Part shown: piece after piece, positions 19,777 through 28,635 of the stretch
Layout: each line of letters begins with the position of its first letter
How positions within the stretch are numbered: the first letter of the stretch is position 1
Assembly: GCF_003286125.1 (NCBI RefSeq)
Contig: NZ_QMED01000024.1
Location: 19,697-83,696 of the forward strand
DNA: 64,000 bases
Source of the DNA: Algibacillus agarilyticus
GTDB taxonomy: Bacteria; Pseudomonadota; Gammaproteobacteria; Enterobacterales; Alteromonadaceae
Direction: 5' to 3'
Notes under the pieces: model-generated
What the model saw: the letters and a program-made list of their open reading frames with translations, nothing else
Database searches by the model: none
What the model was told of the DNA's origin: nothing
Translations under genes and position numbers: made by a program

Positions 19777-20718
19777 TTAATGCTCTGTTGCCTGCGCGAC
19801 TTCATTAATCAAACGTCTTAACCAGATATGACTAGCATCATGATGTAGCAATGGACTCCAAATCATTTTTAATTCCATCTCAGGTATTTTAATCGGAGGC
19901 TTAGAAATTAACACATTCTCGAAATTACGGTAATTAAAAGCAGCACGATGCGGCACAGTAACCAACATGTTTTTTTCAAGTGCTAATTGGATGGCAACAT
20001 GATAGTTTCGAGTAAACACCGTTATTTGTCGTTTTTTGTTTAATTGATCTAACGCATCATCAACCCAACCTAACTTGCTAACATCTTCAGTGTCCATACC
20101 AACCCCAACACCAAAACCCGTTTTACTCACCCAAATATGTTGGCCTTCTAAATATTCGTCTAACGTCACTTTATCGCCAATCACCGCATCTTTATGCGTC
20201 AAGCAAACAAAATGATCTAACCAAATACGTTTTTGATGAAATGAAATGGGTAAATCTTCAAAACGATTAATCGCCATATCAATTTTACCGGCTTCTACAT
20301 CATGAAATGTAACATCACTCGGTGTCATAATATCTAATGCAACATGCGGAGCTTCATTTCGTAATCGAGCAAGCAAAGGTGGCAGTAAAGTAGATGCAGC
20401 GTAATCACTCGCCATAATGCGATAAACGCGAGTACTGCTTTCTGGGACAAAATCATTTGAAGGCTGAAGCGCTTCTTCCAGTTCGAGTAAGATACGTCTT
20501 ACTACAGGCTGTAATGTTCTCGCTTTTTCAGTAGGCGACATACCATCACTTGTTCTAACCAGCAATGGATCATTCAATAATGTGCGTAATCTTTTTAAGC
20601 CATTACTCATAGCGGGTTGAGTAATTTTTAATTGGTTTGCCGCTCTTGTTACATTTTGCTCTCTTAACAAAACATCCAAATAAATTAATAAATTTAAATC
20701 TACGTTCGCAATATTCAC
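19777..20718 (-). CDS. LysR-family transcriptional regulator
   Basis: 313 residues from a GTG at 20718, chosen because AAAGG lies 10 bp upstream and because the product then begins VNIANVDLNLLIYLDVLL as LysR proteins of the NodD/LeuO-like branch do; a GTG eight codons earlier has no ribosome site. The helix-turn-helix is NVTRAANQLKITQPAMSNGLKRLR. The effector domain follows from about residue 85 (YRIMASDYAASTLLPPLLARL). Target unknown: the neighbours are prs, converging, and an HDOD gene, divergent over a 121-bp gap, so it could regulate the latter. Confidence 0.85.
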   Translation of the reverse strand: MNIANVDLNLLIYLDVLLREQNVTRAANQLKITQPAMSNGLKRLRTLLNDPLLVRTSDGMSPTEKARTLQPVVRRILLELEEALQPSNDFVPESSTRVYRIMASDYAASTLLPPLLARLRNEAPHVALDIMTPSDVTFHDVEAGKIDMAINRFEDLPISFHQKRIWLDHFVCLTHKDAVIGDKVTLDEYLEGQHIWVSKTGFGVGVGMDTEDVSKLGWVDDALDQLNKKRQITVFTRNYHVAIQLALEKNMLVTVPHRAAFNYRNFENVLISKPPIKIPEMELKMIWSPLLHHDASHIWLRRLINEVAQATEH

Positions 20719-20839
20719 TAAATTGATACCTTTGTAAAACACATATTCACCAAATAAATATACGCTTTTTTTGATTAGGTTTAAACTTAATTTATGACAT
20801 TTATTTAAAACTTTCTTATTTAAATCACGGAGTACAACA

Positions 20840-21712
20840 ATGGCTCAAGCCTTAGATATGGCCCAAGTGGATAAAAGTCTTGAAAATTTTGTGATCCCCC
20901 CCCGACCAGACTTATTAATTAGATTACAAGCTGAGATTGATAAACCTGAACCCAGTATTATTAATATTGCCAGTATTGTTGAGCAAGACTTAGCAATATC
21001 CGAATTCACGCTAAAAGTCGTTAACTCGCCTTTATTTGCGGCTAACCGCGAAATTAAAACGATAAATCATGCCTGTTCTATTTTAGGTTTAACCAAATTA
21101 ACCAAAGTGATCACCAGTATTATTTTACGCTACACTTTTTTAAATGAAGAAGAACCACAAAGCTTTAATTCAAAACTATGGAACTCAGCAGCCATAATCG
21201 CGGATGCGTGTTTTGCGATTGGCCAATTTATCGATGCTGAATCGCCAGATGATGCATACACAATTGGTATGTTCCACAATGCCGGTATGTCTTTGATTAT
21301 TGAACAGCAACCCAATTACCCTGATATTTTGTATAACGCCCACATGCAAACAGAAATGCCGATCGGTTTATATGAAGAAGAAGCTATTGATACCTCACAT
21401 GAAGTTTTGGGCTTTTTAATCGCGCAAAACTGGGGATTAGACCATATTATCAGCAACGTCATCGCTTACCATCATTCCCCTTCGATTATTCTTAATACGG
21501 GTTCATATACCGAAAAGCAATTGTTCTGTATTTTGAAATTAGCCGAGCATATGGTTAATTTACCGGCCATGTTAGTCAATGGGCATGATGTTTATGAATG
21601 GGAAAAAATTAGCCATCAGGTGCTCGATATCTTAGAAATAGAAGATTATCAATTACACGACCTAGGCGAACTTTTATTTGGCTTTGGCGTTAAAACGATT
21701 TACCACAGTTAA
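20840..21712 (+). CDS. HDOD domain signalling protein
   Basis: 290 residues. The HDOD core runs from about residue 15 to 215: IPPRPDLLIRLQAEIDKPEP, the IVEQDLAISEFTLKVVNSPLF helix pair and YTIGMFHNAGMSLIIEQQP. HDOD domains resemble HD phosphohydrolases but usually lack the metal-binding His-Asp; here FHNAG stands at the HD position, so no hydrolase activity is expected. Such proteins act in signalling relays in proteobacteria. Single gene, divergent from the LysR regulator and convergent with the GT9 gene, 8 bp apart. Confidence 0.88.
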   Translation: MAQALDMAQVDKSLENFVIPPRPDLLIRLQAEIDKPEPSIINIASIVEQDLAISEFTLKVVNSPLFAANREIKTINHACSILGLTKLTKVITSIILRYTFLNEEEPQSFNSKLWNSAAIIADACFAIGQFIDAESPDDAYTIGMFHNAGMSLIIEQQPNYPDILYNAHMQTEMPIGLYEEEAIDTSHEVLGFLIAQNWGLDHIISNVIAYHHSPSIILNTGSYTEKQLFCILKLAEHMVNLPAMLVNGHDVYEWEKISHQVLDILEIEDYQLHDLGELLFGFGVKTIYHS

Positions 21713-21720
21713 TCTATAAA

Positions 21721-22800
21721 TTAATCTGAGCTCATAGGATCAGTGGCAGTGTTATTTGTTTTTAAGCTGTATTTTATTTTAGCAAGCGTATCGGCAACGG
21801 TAATGAGTGACATAGCCTTAGGGTGATGCACTCTTTCATGCCAAGATAACTCATTTTCAGACTTACTTAATAATAGCTCTGCCGCATTATTATATTTATC
21901 AATGGTTAAGTCTGCTGCACGATAAGGCCCAGACAAAGCAGAACGCGCAACAGCATAAAGCCCAACCACAGGAACAGAAAAAGCCCGTGCAATATGAACA
22001 GGCCCTGAATCAGGGCTGACCAATAAATCACTCTGCGCGATCAACCACAGCAGCTGCTTTAAATTAGTTTTGCCCACGAAGCTTTCAACCAAAGGAGAGA
22101 GCGATTTAATAACAGCTGCTTTATCTTGTTCTTCTTTTGAAGAGCCGCCAATCAATATAACTCTATTTTTTTTATCGTCGAGTAAATTTTTGGTCAGTTC
22201 TACGTAATAGTTAATTGGCCAATTTCTTTCTGCTTTGCTTGCCGCCAAATTAATTGCAATATAGCGATACTCGCTATCTTTACGAAACATAGGTGCTAAG
22301 TTACCTGGTAAGCAGTTTTCAAAATCAAATCCCACAAACGAACATCTACGGTCAGATATATGATCAGCTAAAGCTAGAAACCCATCCAAGATATGCTCAT
22401 TTTTGTATCTAATTTGTTCAGTAACAAATAAGTGGTGTCCGTCTTTTGCCCGTACCGAATCAAAACCAATTTTCCTTTTGGCCTTGATAAAAGGATAAAT
22501 AATATTAGCTGAAAAACTCGCTTGAGCACAAAGTAAGATATCAAATTGATAATGTTTCAGCTGCTTTCGAACTAAATAAAGATCGGATAAACGTTTTACC
22601 TTATTGATAACGATAAAGTTCACATTCTTAATTCCCGACAATAACTGACAACCAATCTCACTGGTGATCCATGATATTTGGGCATTAGGATAAGATTGCT
22701 TTAAAGCGGGAATTAACGCTGAGCACATCACTAAATCACCAATAGCTGATAATCTAAAAATACAAATATGTTGAACATTATCTATTTCGGGTTTAAGCAC
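21721..22800 (-). CDS. glycosyltransferase family 9 (heptosyltransferase-like)
   Basis: 359 residues. The N-terminal CIFRLSAIGDLVMCSALIPALKQSYP and C-terminal LLVSPDSGPVHIARAFSVPVVGLYAV motifs are those of ADP-heptose:LPS heptosyltransferases (WaaC/WaaF/RfaQ group). The nucleotide-sugar-binding region reads NLAASKAERNWP, giving the substrate-contacting Lys and Trp. It probably adds heptose or a related sugar to the lipopolysaccharide inner core. It is divergent from waaA (KDO transferase) across 150 bp, the common arrangement for LPS-core genes. Which heptose it transfers cannot be told. Confidence 0.88.
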   Translation of the reverse strand: MLKPEIDNVQHICIFRLSAIGDLVMCSALIPALKQSYPNAQISWITSEIGCQLLSGIKNVNFIVINKVKRLSDLYLVRKQLKHYQFDILLCAQASFSANIIYPFIKAKRKIGFDSVRAKDGHHLFVTEQIRYKNEHILDGFLALADHISDRRCSFVGFDFENCLPGNLAPMFRKDSEYRYIAINLAASKAERNWPINYYVELTKNLLDDKKNRVILIGGSSKEEQDKAAVIKSLSPLVESFVGKTNLKQLLWLIAQSDLLVSPDSGPVHIARAFSVPVVGLYAVARSALSGPYRAADLTIDKYNNAAELLLSKSENELSWHERVHHPKAMSLITVADTLAKIKYSLKTNNTATDPMSSD

Positions 22801-22950
22801 GTTAAAACACTAAGCTGTTTGTAATTAATATTTATTTTAGCTGTTCATTGTGAAATCAATGTGTCATCGACACTTAATTTACATGTCATGGTTCAAGATT
22901 ATGCTTGAGTCTAATTTGCTTAAAATATCTATGCTACGTTTGAAATACTT

Positions 22951-24276
22951 ATGAAAAATCATATTTTGTACAACACGCTAATGCGGATCTTGCTTCCTTT
23001 TGTATTATTAAATTTAAAACGCAAAGCAAAAAAACAACCTGAATATGGTTTCCGTTGGGATGAACGTTTAGCAAATTGCCCAATTAAAGTTAGGCCAAAA
23101 GGCATTTTAATTCATGTAGCCTCATTAGGAGAGGCCTTATCCGCGGCTCCGATTATTCAAGATTTAATAGCCCACTACCCTAATGAAGCAATCACAGTAA
23201 CAAGTACAACTCCAACAGGATCTGCCCAGATCCAACAATTATTTAGCACACACGTTACGCATTGTTACCTTCCTTATGACCTGCCGATCCTTCAATATCG
23301 TTTTATTAATTTAATTAAGCCACGATTACTGGTTTTAATGGAAACCGAGCTTTGGCCAAATTTAATCTCGAATGCTAAACGTGTCGGTGCAAGTGTTGTG
23401 GTTATTAATGCAAGACTCTCAGAACGATCATATAAAGGCTATGCACGTTTTAGATCGGTTAGTGCCACCATGATCAATCAGATCGATCTTATATCAACAC
23501 AATATTATACTGATGCCCAACGGTTTATAGACTTAGGCGCTAAACGATCGCAAATTAAAACAACCGGCAATATAAAATTTGATTGCGAACTTTCTGATGA
23601 TCAAGCGCTTAAAAACCAACAACTTAAAAATCAATGGCAATTAAATAAGCCAGTCGTAGTAGCCGCGAGCACGCATGAAGGAGAAGAAGCGATTATATTA
23701 GCCGCATTTAAAATTTTAAAAACAAACATACCCAACTTAGTTCTCATTATCGTACCACGCCACCCAGAACGCTTTGATTCTGTATTTCAGTTATGTTCAC
23801 CCCATTTTAATACCGTTTATAAAACACAAATAACTGAAAGCGTCCCTATTAATACCGATATTATAATCGGTAATACGTTAGGTGAAATGCTGCAATACAT
23901 GAGTTTAGCCCAGGTTGTTATTATGGGAGGCAGTTTAGTTGAGCGAGGAGGCCATAACCCGTTTGAAGCGATTTGCCAACAAAAAGCCGTTATTACCGGG
24001 CCGCATATTTTTAATTTTAAAGCGTCTTACCAGATATTAAAATCAAGAGAAGGTGCACTAGAAGTAGAAGACAAACAGCAATTAATCGATAATTTATACA
24101 CATTATTAATGAGTGAAGCCGAATGCAACACCATCGCGCAAAATGGGTATCGCTGCTTGAAAGAATTCCAAGGTTCGAGTCAAAAAACAACTCAATTATT
24201 AATCGAGCAATTTGATAAAACAGTGCCAGTAAATGTGTATAACGTGGTAAAAAAGATTAGTCATGCGAAAACCTAA
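22951..24276 (+). CDS. waaA: 3-deoxy-D-manno-octulosonic acid (KDO) transferase
   Basis: 441 residues. The N-terminal membrane-associated segment (ILLPFVLLNL) is followed by IHVASLGEALSAAPIIQDL, where the conserved Glu of GE serves as catalytic base, then TPTGSAQ, METELWPN, the GNIKFD loop and GGSLVERGGHNPFEA. The protein transfers KDO from CMP-KDO to lipid IVA. A typical GE(T/A) catalytic motif is thus present. No other gene follows within 240 bp. Confidence 0.95.
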   Translation: MKNHILYNTLMRILLPFVLLNLKRKAKKQPEYGFRWDERLANCPIKVRPKGILIHVASLGEALSAAPIIQDLIAHYPNEAITVTSTTPTGSAQIQQLFSTHVTHCYLPYDLPILQYRFINLIKPRLLVLMETELWPNLISNAKRVGASVVVINARLSERSYKGYARFRSVSATMINQIDLISTQYYTDAQRFIDLGAKRSQIKTTGNIKFDCELSDDQALKNQQLKNQWQLNKPVVVAASTHEGEEAIILAAFKILKTNIPNLVLIIVPRHPERFDSVFQLCSPHFNTVYKTQITESVPINTDIIIGNTLGEMLQYMSLAQVVIMGGSLVERGGHNPFEAICQQKAVITGPHIFNFKASYQILKSREGALEVEDKQQLIDNLYTLLMSEAECNTIAQNGYRCLKEFQGSSQKTTQLLIEQFDKTVPVNVYNVVKKISHAKT

Positions 24277-24467
24277 CAAAGCGCACTTAACGCAACAAGT
24301 CGTTCTACTTTCGCATAGCATGACAAGAACATTCACGTATGTGTATAGGTTGAATGAGAATATTGTAAAGACATTATCGGTTTTTTATTGATGGTTTTGT
24401 ATTTAGATGTGTTGAAAATGTTCATGTGTCTCAGCGTTTTAAAACCGAAAAAATAGTTTTAGGTATA

Positions 24468-24504
24468 AGCCGATTATATTCCGATATTCGGTTTGTAATC
24501 GGCT
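24468..24504. terminator. possible terminator hairpin between waaA and the SGNH-like gene
   Basis: Arms AGCCGATTA and TAATCGGCT with an internal CCGA/TCGG pair form a stable hairpin. The flanking T-runs are weak on both strands, so it may be a terminator for the convergent genes or just a structured repeat. Confidence 0.4.
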
Positions 24505-24518
24505 CTTTAACTTATCAA

Positions 24519-26876
24519 TTAGTGATAAACATTAACGCCATGCTCATTATAATAAGCCAGTCTTTGCTCGATAAAATTAACAATCTCAGGTAAATTTTCA
24601 GCAATTTCAGGAATAATTTGAACTGCAGTAGCCGGAATAACGAATTGAGTTAAGTCAGGATTGGCTTCAAACATAACACGATAGGTAATCAAAGCGGCTA
24701 ACAAGTAAGTATTCTCCATACCATGCGGCGCAGAATCGCCATACATATCAGTAAATACCACATCACTCATATACGTTTCATTTTCGAGCAAATCAGCAAT
24801 AATAGGCCCGACAGGGATCATTCGAATAGACGTATTAGGTGTTGCAGCATTAACTTGGTCTTGATAATCAACGAACCACTCGTGGTAATCGCCTGCCGTA
24901 TATTGATTATATTCACTAAAACCAGCCGCATTAATTACCGAAATAGGATCGTCTCCCAAACTCTGAATGGCCAAAGGGCTGTCAGGCCAATGCTCATAAA
25001 TAAAGACATCAGCACTGGGTTGATTTTCAGTGATAAATTCAACGAGCTCTGCAGCAGGAGCTAACGAATCAATCACCGGACGGCTTGGCTCTTCATAGTT
25101 AGAAGGCATAAAAATGACATCATCAAAAGATTGTTGCTCAAAACTCGTTCCATCCATATCTGGATCCCAATAAATATCGCTATTACATTCATAAGCATAA
25201 CCAACACCCGTGTTAGCTGATTGAGCAAGATGTCCAGGAATTTGACCAAAAATGCCGCCTCCAGAGGCTTTAGTTCCACTTGCTAAAGCGAGCATACCCA
25301 ACCAGTTACCCGCACGCGTATACAAAGTAGGTGTAGCTAAATCACCGCCATCAAAGGTAAATAAACTATGACCAAAAACAAAATAATTTGAACTCGCTAC
25401 CGGTGCATAATTTTCAGGCGTGGTCACATTAAAATCAGTTGATACATTTGACTCTATATACGAGCCTGTTTGTCCTGAAATATTGACCGTATAATCAGTC
25501 GATCCAACCAAATTATCTAATATGATATGAGTACTTGTTGTTTCAGTAATGAATTGACCATTAATACGAATAACATAACTCTCTGTTGGTGTTTCTGCAG
25601 GTGCCGTATCTTGCCATGTTAAGTTTATACGCTCAGGTTGAATACAATTCACAGCCAGACCATCAGGTGAAAATGGCCAGATATTGCCTGATGGCATCGG
25701 TATTTCAGGTTCAATTGGCGTTTCATCGATAGGTGTTTCATCGATAGGTGTTTCATCAATAGGCGCTATTGGTTCAGGTATGTCATTTGGGGGTAAATCA
25801 ACGTTTTCATTCACTGTTATCGTCGCGACAGCCCAATCGACATGCGTAAAACAACCACAATCATGACCATCACTCAATGTATAAGTAAACTGAGCTTCCC
25901 CCATAAAATCATCGGCAGGTGAAAACCAAATAATTTGGTTTTCACGATCAAATACAAAAGAACCATTCGATACATCATCCGCTAGCAAAACCGTTAACAA
26001 GTCGCCATCAATATCGTGATCATTTTCTAATAGCGTTGAAAAAGGGATCGCCAATGACGTATTAACTTGGGTTGTTAAATTGTCACCACTGGCAACTGGC
26101 GCAGTATTGGCAGCGTCAACGCTACAAACATCATTATTGCCAAGATCTACATCTCCAACTGCAATTTCAACAGAGCTAAATCCCATTAACCCCCAATCGC
26201 CTCCATCCGTCCCATCTGAAACCGCGTAGGTAAAACGAGCAATACCATTAAAATCAGTTTGCGGAATAAATGTAATCACGCCTAATGCTGGATCATGACT
26301 AAATGTGCCATGCTCAACATCATCTAAAGTCGCGATCGAAAGCGTATCATTATCAGCATCAAAATCATTGGCAAAGATCTGGCTAACCGGGATCGTTACG
26401 CTGGTATTGACAGGCGTTGTGAAATAATCAGAGTTAGGTAAAGGGACATGTTGCTGATCCGCGCGTTGCGTATTCTCAATAACCAGCGTCACATTACCCC
26501 AATTCATTAAATTATAATCACCATCGTCTGTGCCATCTGACAAGGTATAGGTAAAACTCGCCTGCCCTGTGAAATTATCGAGAGGGGTAAATCGAATAAC
26601 ACTTTCGTTTGAGTCCGTTACACTATTGCCCTGTGTTGTATCATCCGCCATCAGAATAGTTAACGCATCACCATCTTCATCATAATCATTGGCCGTTAAA
26701 ACCGAAAACGGTATGCTTATCGTAGAATTCATCGGAACATAAAGTGTGTCAGCTGCCGCATACGGTACAGCCGCAATAGCAGGTGAAAAGATCGATACAG
26801 CACCAATAGCTAATAACACCGCTTTAGCCGTAGCCGTTTTAGTCGGGGTCGTAATAGGGGGTTTAAATAACAACAT
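24519..26876 (-). CDS. large secreted protein with three Ig-like (cadherin-like) repeats and an SGNH-like C-terminal domain
   Basis: 785 residues with a signal peptide (LLAIGAVSIFSPAIA). Three repeats of about 100 residues follow (roughly 38-135, 145-245, 255-355), each with (V)NTSxxIPxSxxxxND.D.DGD.LT and a strand ending SFTYTLSDGTDDGD, the pattern of Big_9/cadherin-like domains. A linker with three copies of PIDET comes next, then a fibronectin III-like domain (about 400-490). The last 290 residues open with FVFGHSLF (Ser504 in GHSL) and carry DSAPHG (Asp714, His718) near the end, resembling SGNH-type esterases. I read it as a candidate secreted esterase or glycan-active protein; no exact family was recognised. 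Followed by an AraC gene. Confidence 0.68.
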   Translation of the reverse strand: MLLFKPPITTPTKTATAKAVLLAIGAVSIFSPAIAAVPYAAADTLYVPMNSTISIPFSVLTANDYDEDGDALTILMADDTTQGNSVTDSNESVIRFTPLDNFTGQASFTYTLSDGTDDGDYNLMNWGNVTLVIENTQRADQQHVPLPNSDYFTTPVNTSVTIPVSQIFANDFDADNDTLSIATLDDVEHGTFSHDPALGVITFIPQTDFNGIARFTYAVSDGTDGGDWGLMGFSSVEIAVGDVDLGNNDVCSVDAANTAPVASGDNLTTQVNTSLAIPFSTLLENDHDIDGDLLTVLLADDVSNGSFVFDRENQIIWFSPADDFMGEAQFTYTLSDGHDCGCFTHVDWAVATITVNENVDLPPNDIPEPIAPIDETPIDETPIDETPIEPEIPMPSGNIWPFSPDGLAVNCIQPERINLTWQDTAPAETPTESYVIRINGQFITETTSTHIILDNLVGSTDYTVNISGQTGSYIESNVSTDFNVTTPENYAPVASSNYFVFGHSLFTFDGGDLATPTLYTRAGNWLGMLALASGTKASGGGIFGQIPGHLAQSANTGVGYAYECNSDIYWDPDMDGTSFEQQSFDDVIFMPSNYEEPSRPVIDSLAPAAELVEFITENQPSADVFIYEHWPDSPLAIQSLGDDPISVINAAGFSEYNQYTAGDYHEWFVDYQDQVNAATPNTSIRMIPVGPIIADLLENETYMSDVVFTDMYGDSAPHGMENTYLLAALITYRVMFEANPDLTQFVIPATAVQIIPEIAENLPEIVNFIEQRLAYYNEHGVNVYH
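25715..25770. repeat. tandem 15-bp repeat encoding PIDET linkers
   Basis: Three near-identical 15-base units (ATAGGTGTTTCATCG-like on the plus strand) lie back to back within the gene, giving three PIDET units in the interdomain linker. Such units vary in number by slippage. Confidence 0.8.
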
Positions 26877-27037
26877 AACTCAATTCCTTTAACAAATTAT
26901 CTTAAAAACAACGTCAGCTTTTTATAAAGAGTAAAGAAGGTTGAGCATGAAAGAGATGGCACTTAGTGCCAATATCAAGGCAATTAGTGCCACTTAATAA
27001 AATTGTGAACGGGTTCTCAATAGTTAGGCGTGATGAG

Positions 27038-28039
27038 TTAAACAGACATTAAATATTGAGCAGGCGTGCAATTCATCCATCGCTTAAATGCGCGTGAAAA
27101 CCCACGTTGATCGGCATACCCTAATAAAAATGCAACGTTATGTAATTGACAACTTTTAACTTGCAAGTACGATAACGCCATCTTTTTTCGTTCATCATCT
27201 AACAACAGTTGATAGGAAGTACCTTCATCTTGTAGTTTTCTATAAAAAGTACGTTTACTCATATGATATGAGCATGCGATATCTTCAGCTGAAAAGTGCC
27301 CTTTTGCTAATCTACCCGCAATTAAGCTTCGAACGCCATTAATAAAATCAACGCGATTATCTAACTCACTTAATATTTTGTCAGCTCTAGCTTGTAAAAT
27401 GGCATACAAATAATCATTAAATTGCGCGTTTTCAACTAAATATAATTGTTTATCAAAGACAATCGAATTTTGATTTTGGTTAAAATAAATCGGGCAGTTA
27501 AACCGTTTTTGATATTGCTTGGCATGTGCTGGTGCTGCAAATTGGCAACTAATACGCTCAGGGCATACCGCCTCCCCTGCAAAAACTCTCACCCAATTTA
27601 AAAAGCCACTAAACACACGTTCAATTTCATAACTATGAAAATACTTAGCTTCAATTGAATAAATAATCGAGAAATGTTTTTCTGTTTCTTCTATTTGCAA
27701 ACCAATATGATCAGCAAGGACTTTAGTATATTTGTATTTATTCGTAACAGCGGTTTTTAAATCTGGGCTTGCAGCAAAAAGTAACCCAACAATACCTCTT
27801 TTATAAGGATCTGAATGCGCGCCCATTTGTAAACCAATCCCAGAAAAGGGTAATAACTTATCTGCAGCTTGCCATAATTTCAAATGTTGCCCCACGGGAT
27901 AACGACTCTCAGGTTGTTGTAAATCAGAAACTGTCACGCCAGATTCGCTGATTAGGTCATCTTGCGAGATACCACTTTGTAAAATGGTATTAAATAACTC
28001 GCGACTGGTTTCAACCGCCATACAAGGAGTTTTAAACAT
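27038..28039 (-). CDS. AraC-family transcriptional regulator
   Basis: 333 residues. The N-terminal two thirds match the Arabinose_bd-type sensory domain (GVTVSDLQQPESRYPVGQHLKLWQAA, LLFAASPDLKTAVTNKYKYTKVL), and the C-terminal HTH_18 region shows SAEDIACSYHMSKRTFYRKLQDEGTSYQ then CQLHNVAFLLGYADQRGFSRAFKRWMNCTPAQY. The gene sits 160 bp upstream of the SGNH-like gene on the same strand and 600 bp from the divergent SSS symporter. It may control either. The protein is complete. Confidence 0.92.
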   Translation of the reverse strand: MFKTPCMAVETSRELFNTILQSGISQDDLISESGVTVSDLQQPESRYPVGQHLKLWQAADKLLPFSGIGLQMGAHSDPYKRGIVGLLFAASPDLKTAVTNKYKYTKVLADHIGLQIEETEKHFSIIYSIEAKYFHSYEIERVFSGFLNWVRVFAGEAVCPERISCQFAAPAHAKQYQKRFNCPIYFNQNQNSIVFDKQLYLVENAQFNDYLYAILQARADKILSELDNRVDFINGVRSLIAGRLAKGHFSAEDIACSYHMSKRTFYRKLQDEGTSYQLLLDDERKKMALSYLQVKSCQLHNVAFLLGYADQRGFSRAFKRWMNCTPAQYLMSV

Positions 28040-28355
28040 TGATATTACTCATTTTTATTATTCATTTTTATTATCATTATTTGCCCCTTGAATTCGCTTA
28101 ATAGCCACTCATATTGAAATTTTCTCGATGAAAAACAGGTCAATATATACTCATGTGACATAAGTATACTCCCCAAGTAGCACCCAAAATCGGTTACAGA
28201 AACACTTGAGCTCATACGAATACACACTCAATATCAGTATGCAGGTTAATCAATACATGACAGTTGTACTATCATTCGGTTTAATCAACAATCAACAAAT
28301 AAAAAAATTTATGATAAACGTTAAACAGATCAAATTTTTATATCCGAAATTAACC

Positions 28356-28580
28356 TATAGTCAAAACGATCGGGTTTTAGGGGCAGGTTCCTAGTTCCAG
28401 ACGAAACCTAAGTACTTACTTCCATGTAAGCAAAGCCGTCAAAGCTACCGTGTCCTGCTCTCGCCCCTTACCTGCATCCATGCAGGCAAGCTTCGAGACG
28501 CCATGAGCATATGCTCTAATATGTGATTGGGGCGAGTAAGCGCTGACAATGAACCATAAAACCTGAGCGAGAAGACTATA
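28356..28580. mobile_element. MITE-like element, family 1, full copy (225 bp)
   Basis: Bounded by TATAGTCAAAACGATCGGGT at the left and a right end whose reverse complement begins TATAGTCTTCTCGCTCAGGT; 18 of 24 terminal bases match, so these are terminal inverted repeats starting and ending in TATA/TATA-like TA. It encodes nothing convincing. Internally it holds a 12-bp palindrome, GAGCATATGCTC. A second copy (178 bp) lies at 56300. Target duplication looks like TA. Confidence 0.7.
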
Positions 28581-28635
28581 TTATGCCGTTCGTAGAAAAC
28601 ACATCGAACTCATAATTTAAACAGCTAACCTCTTT

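Noticed and set aside
28045-28394. Two short frames (60-62 residues) on either strand near the AraC-SSS gap
   Set aside because: They overlap the family 1 element or have no ribosome site or recognisable composition; judged chance frames.
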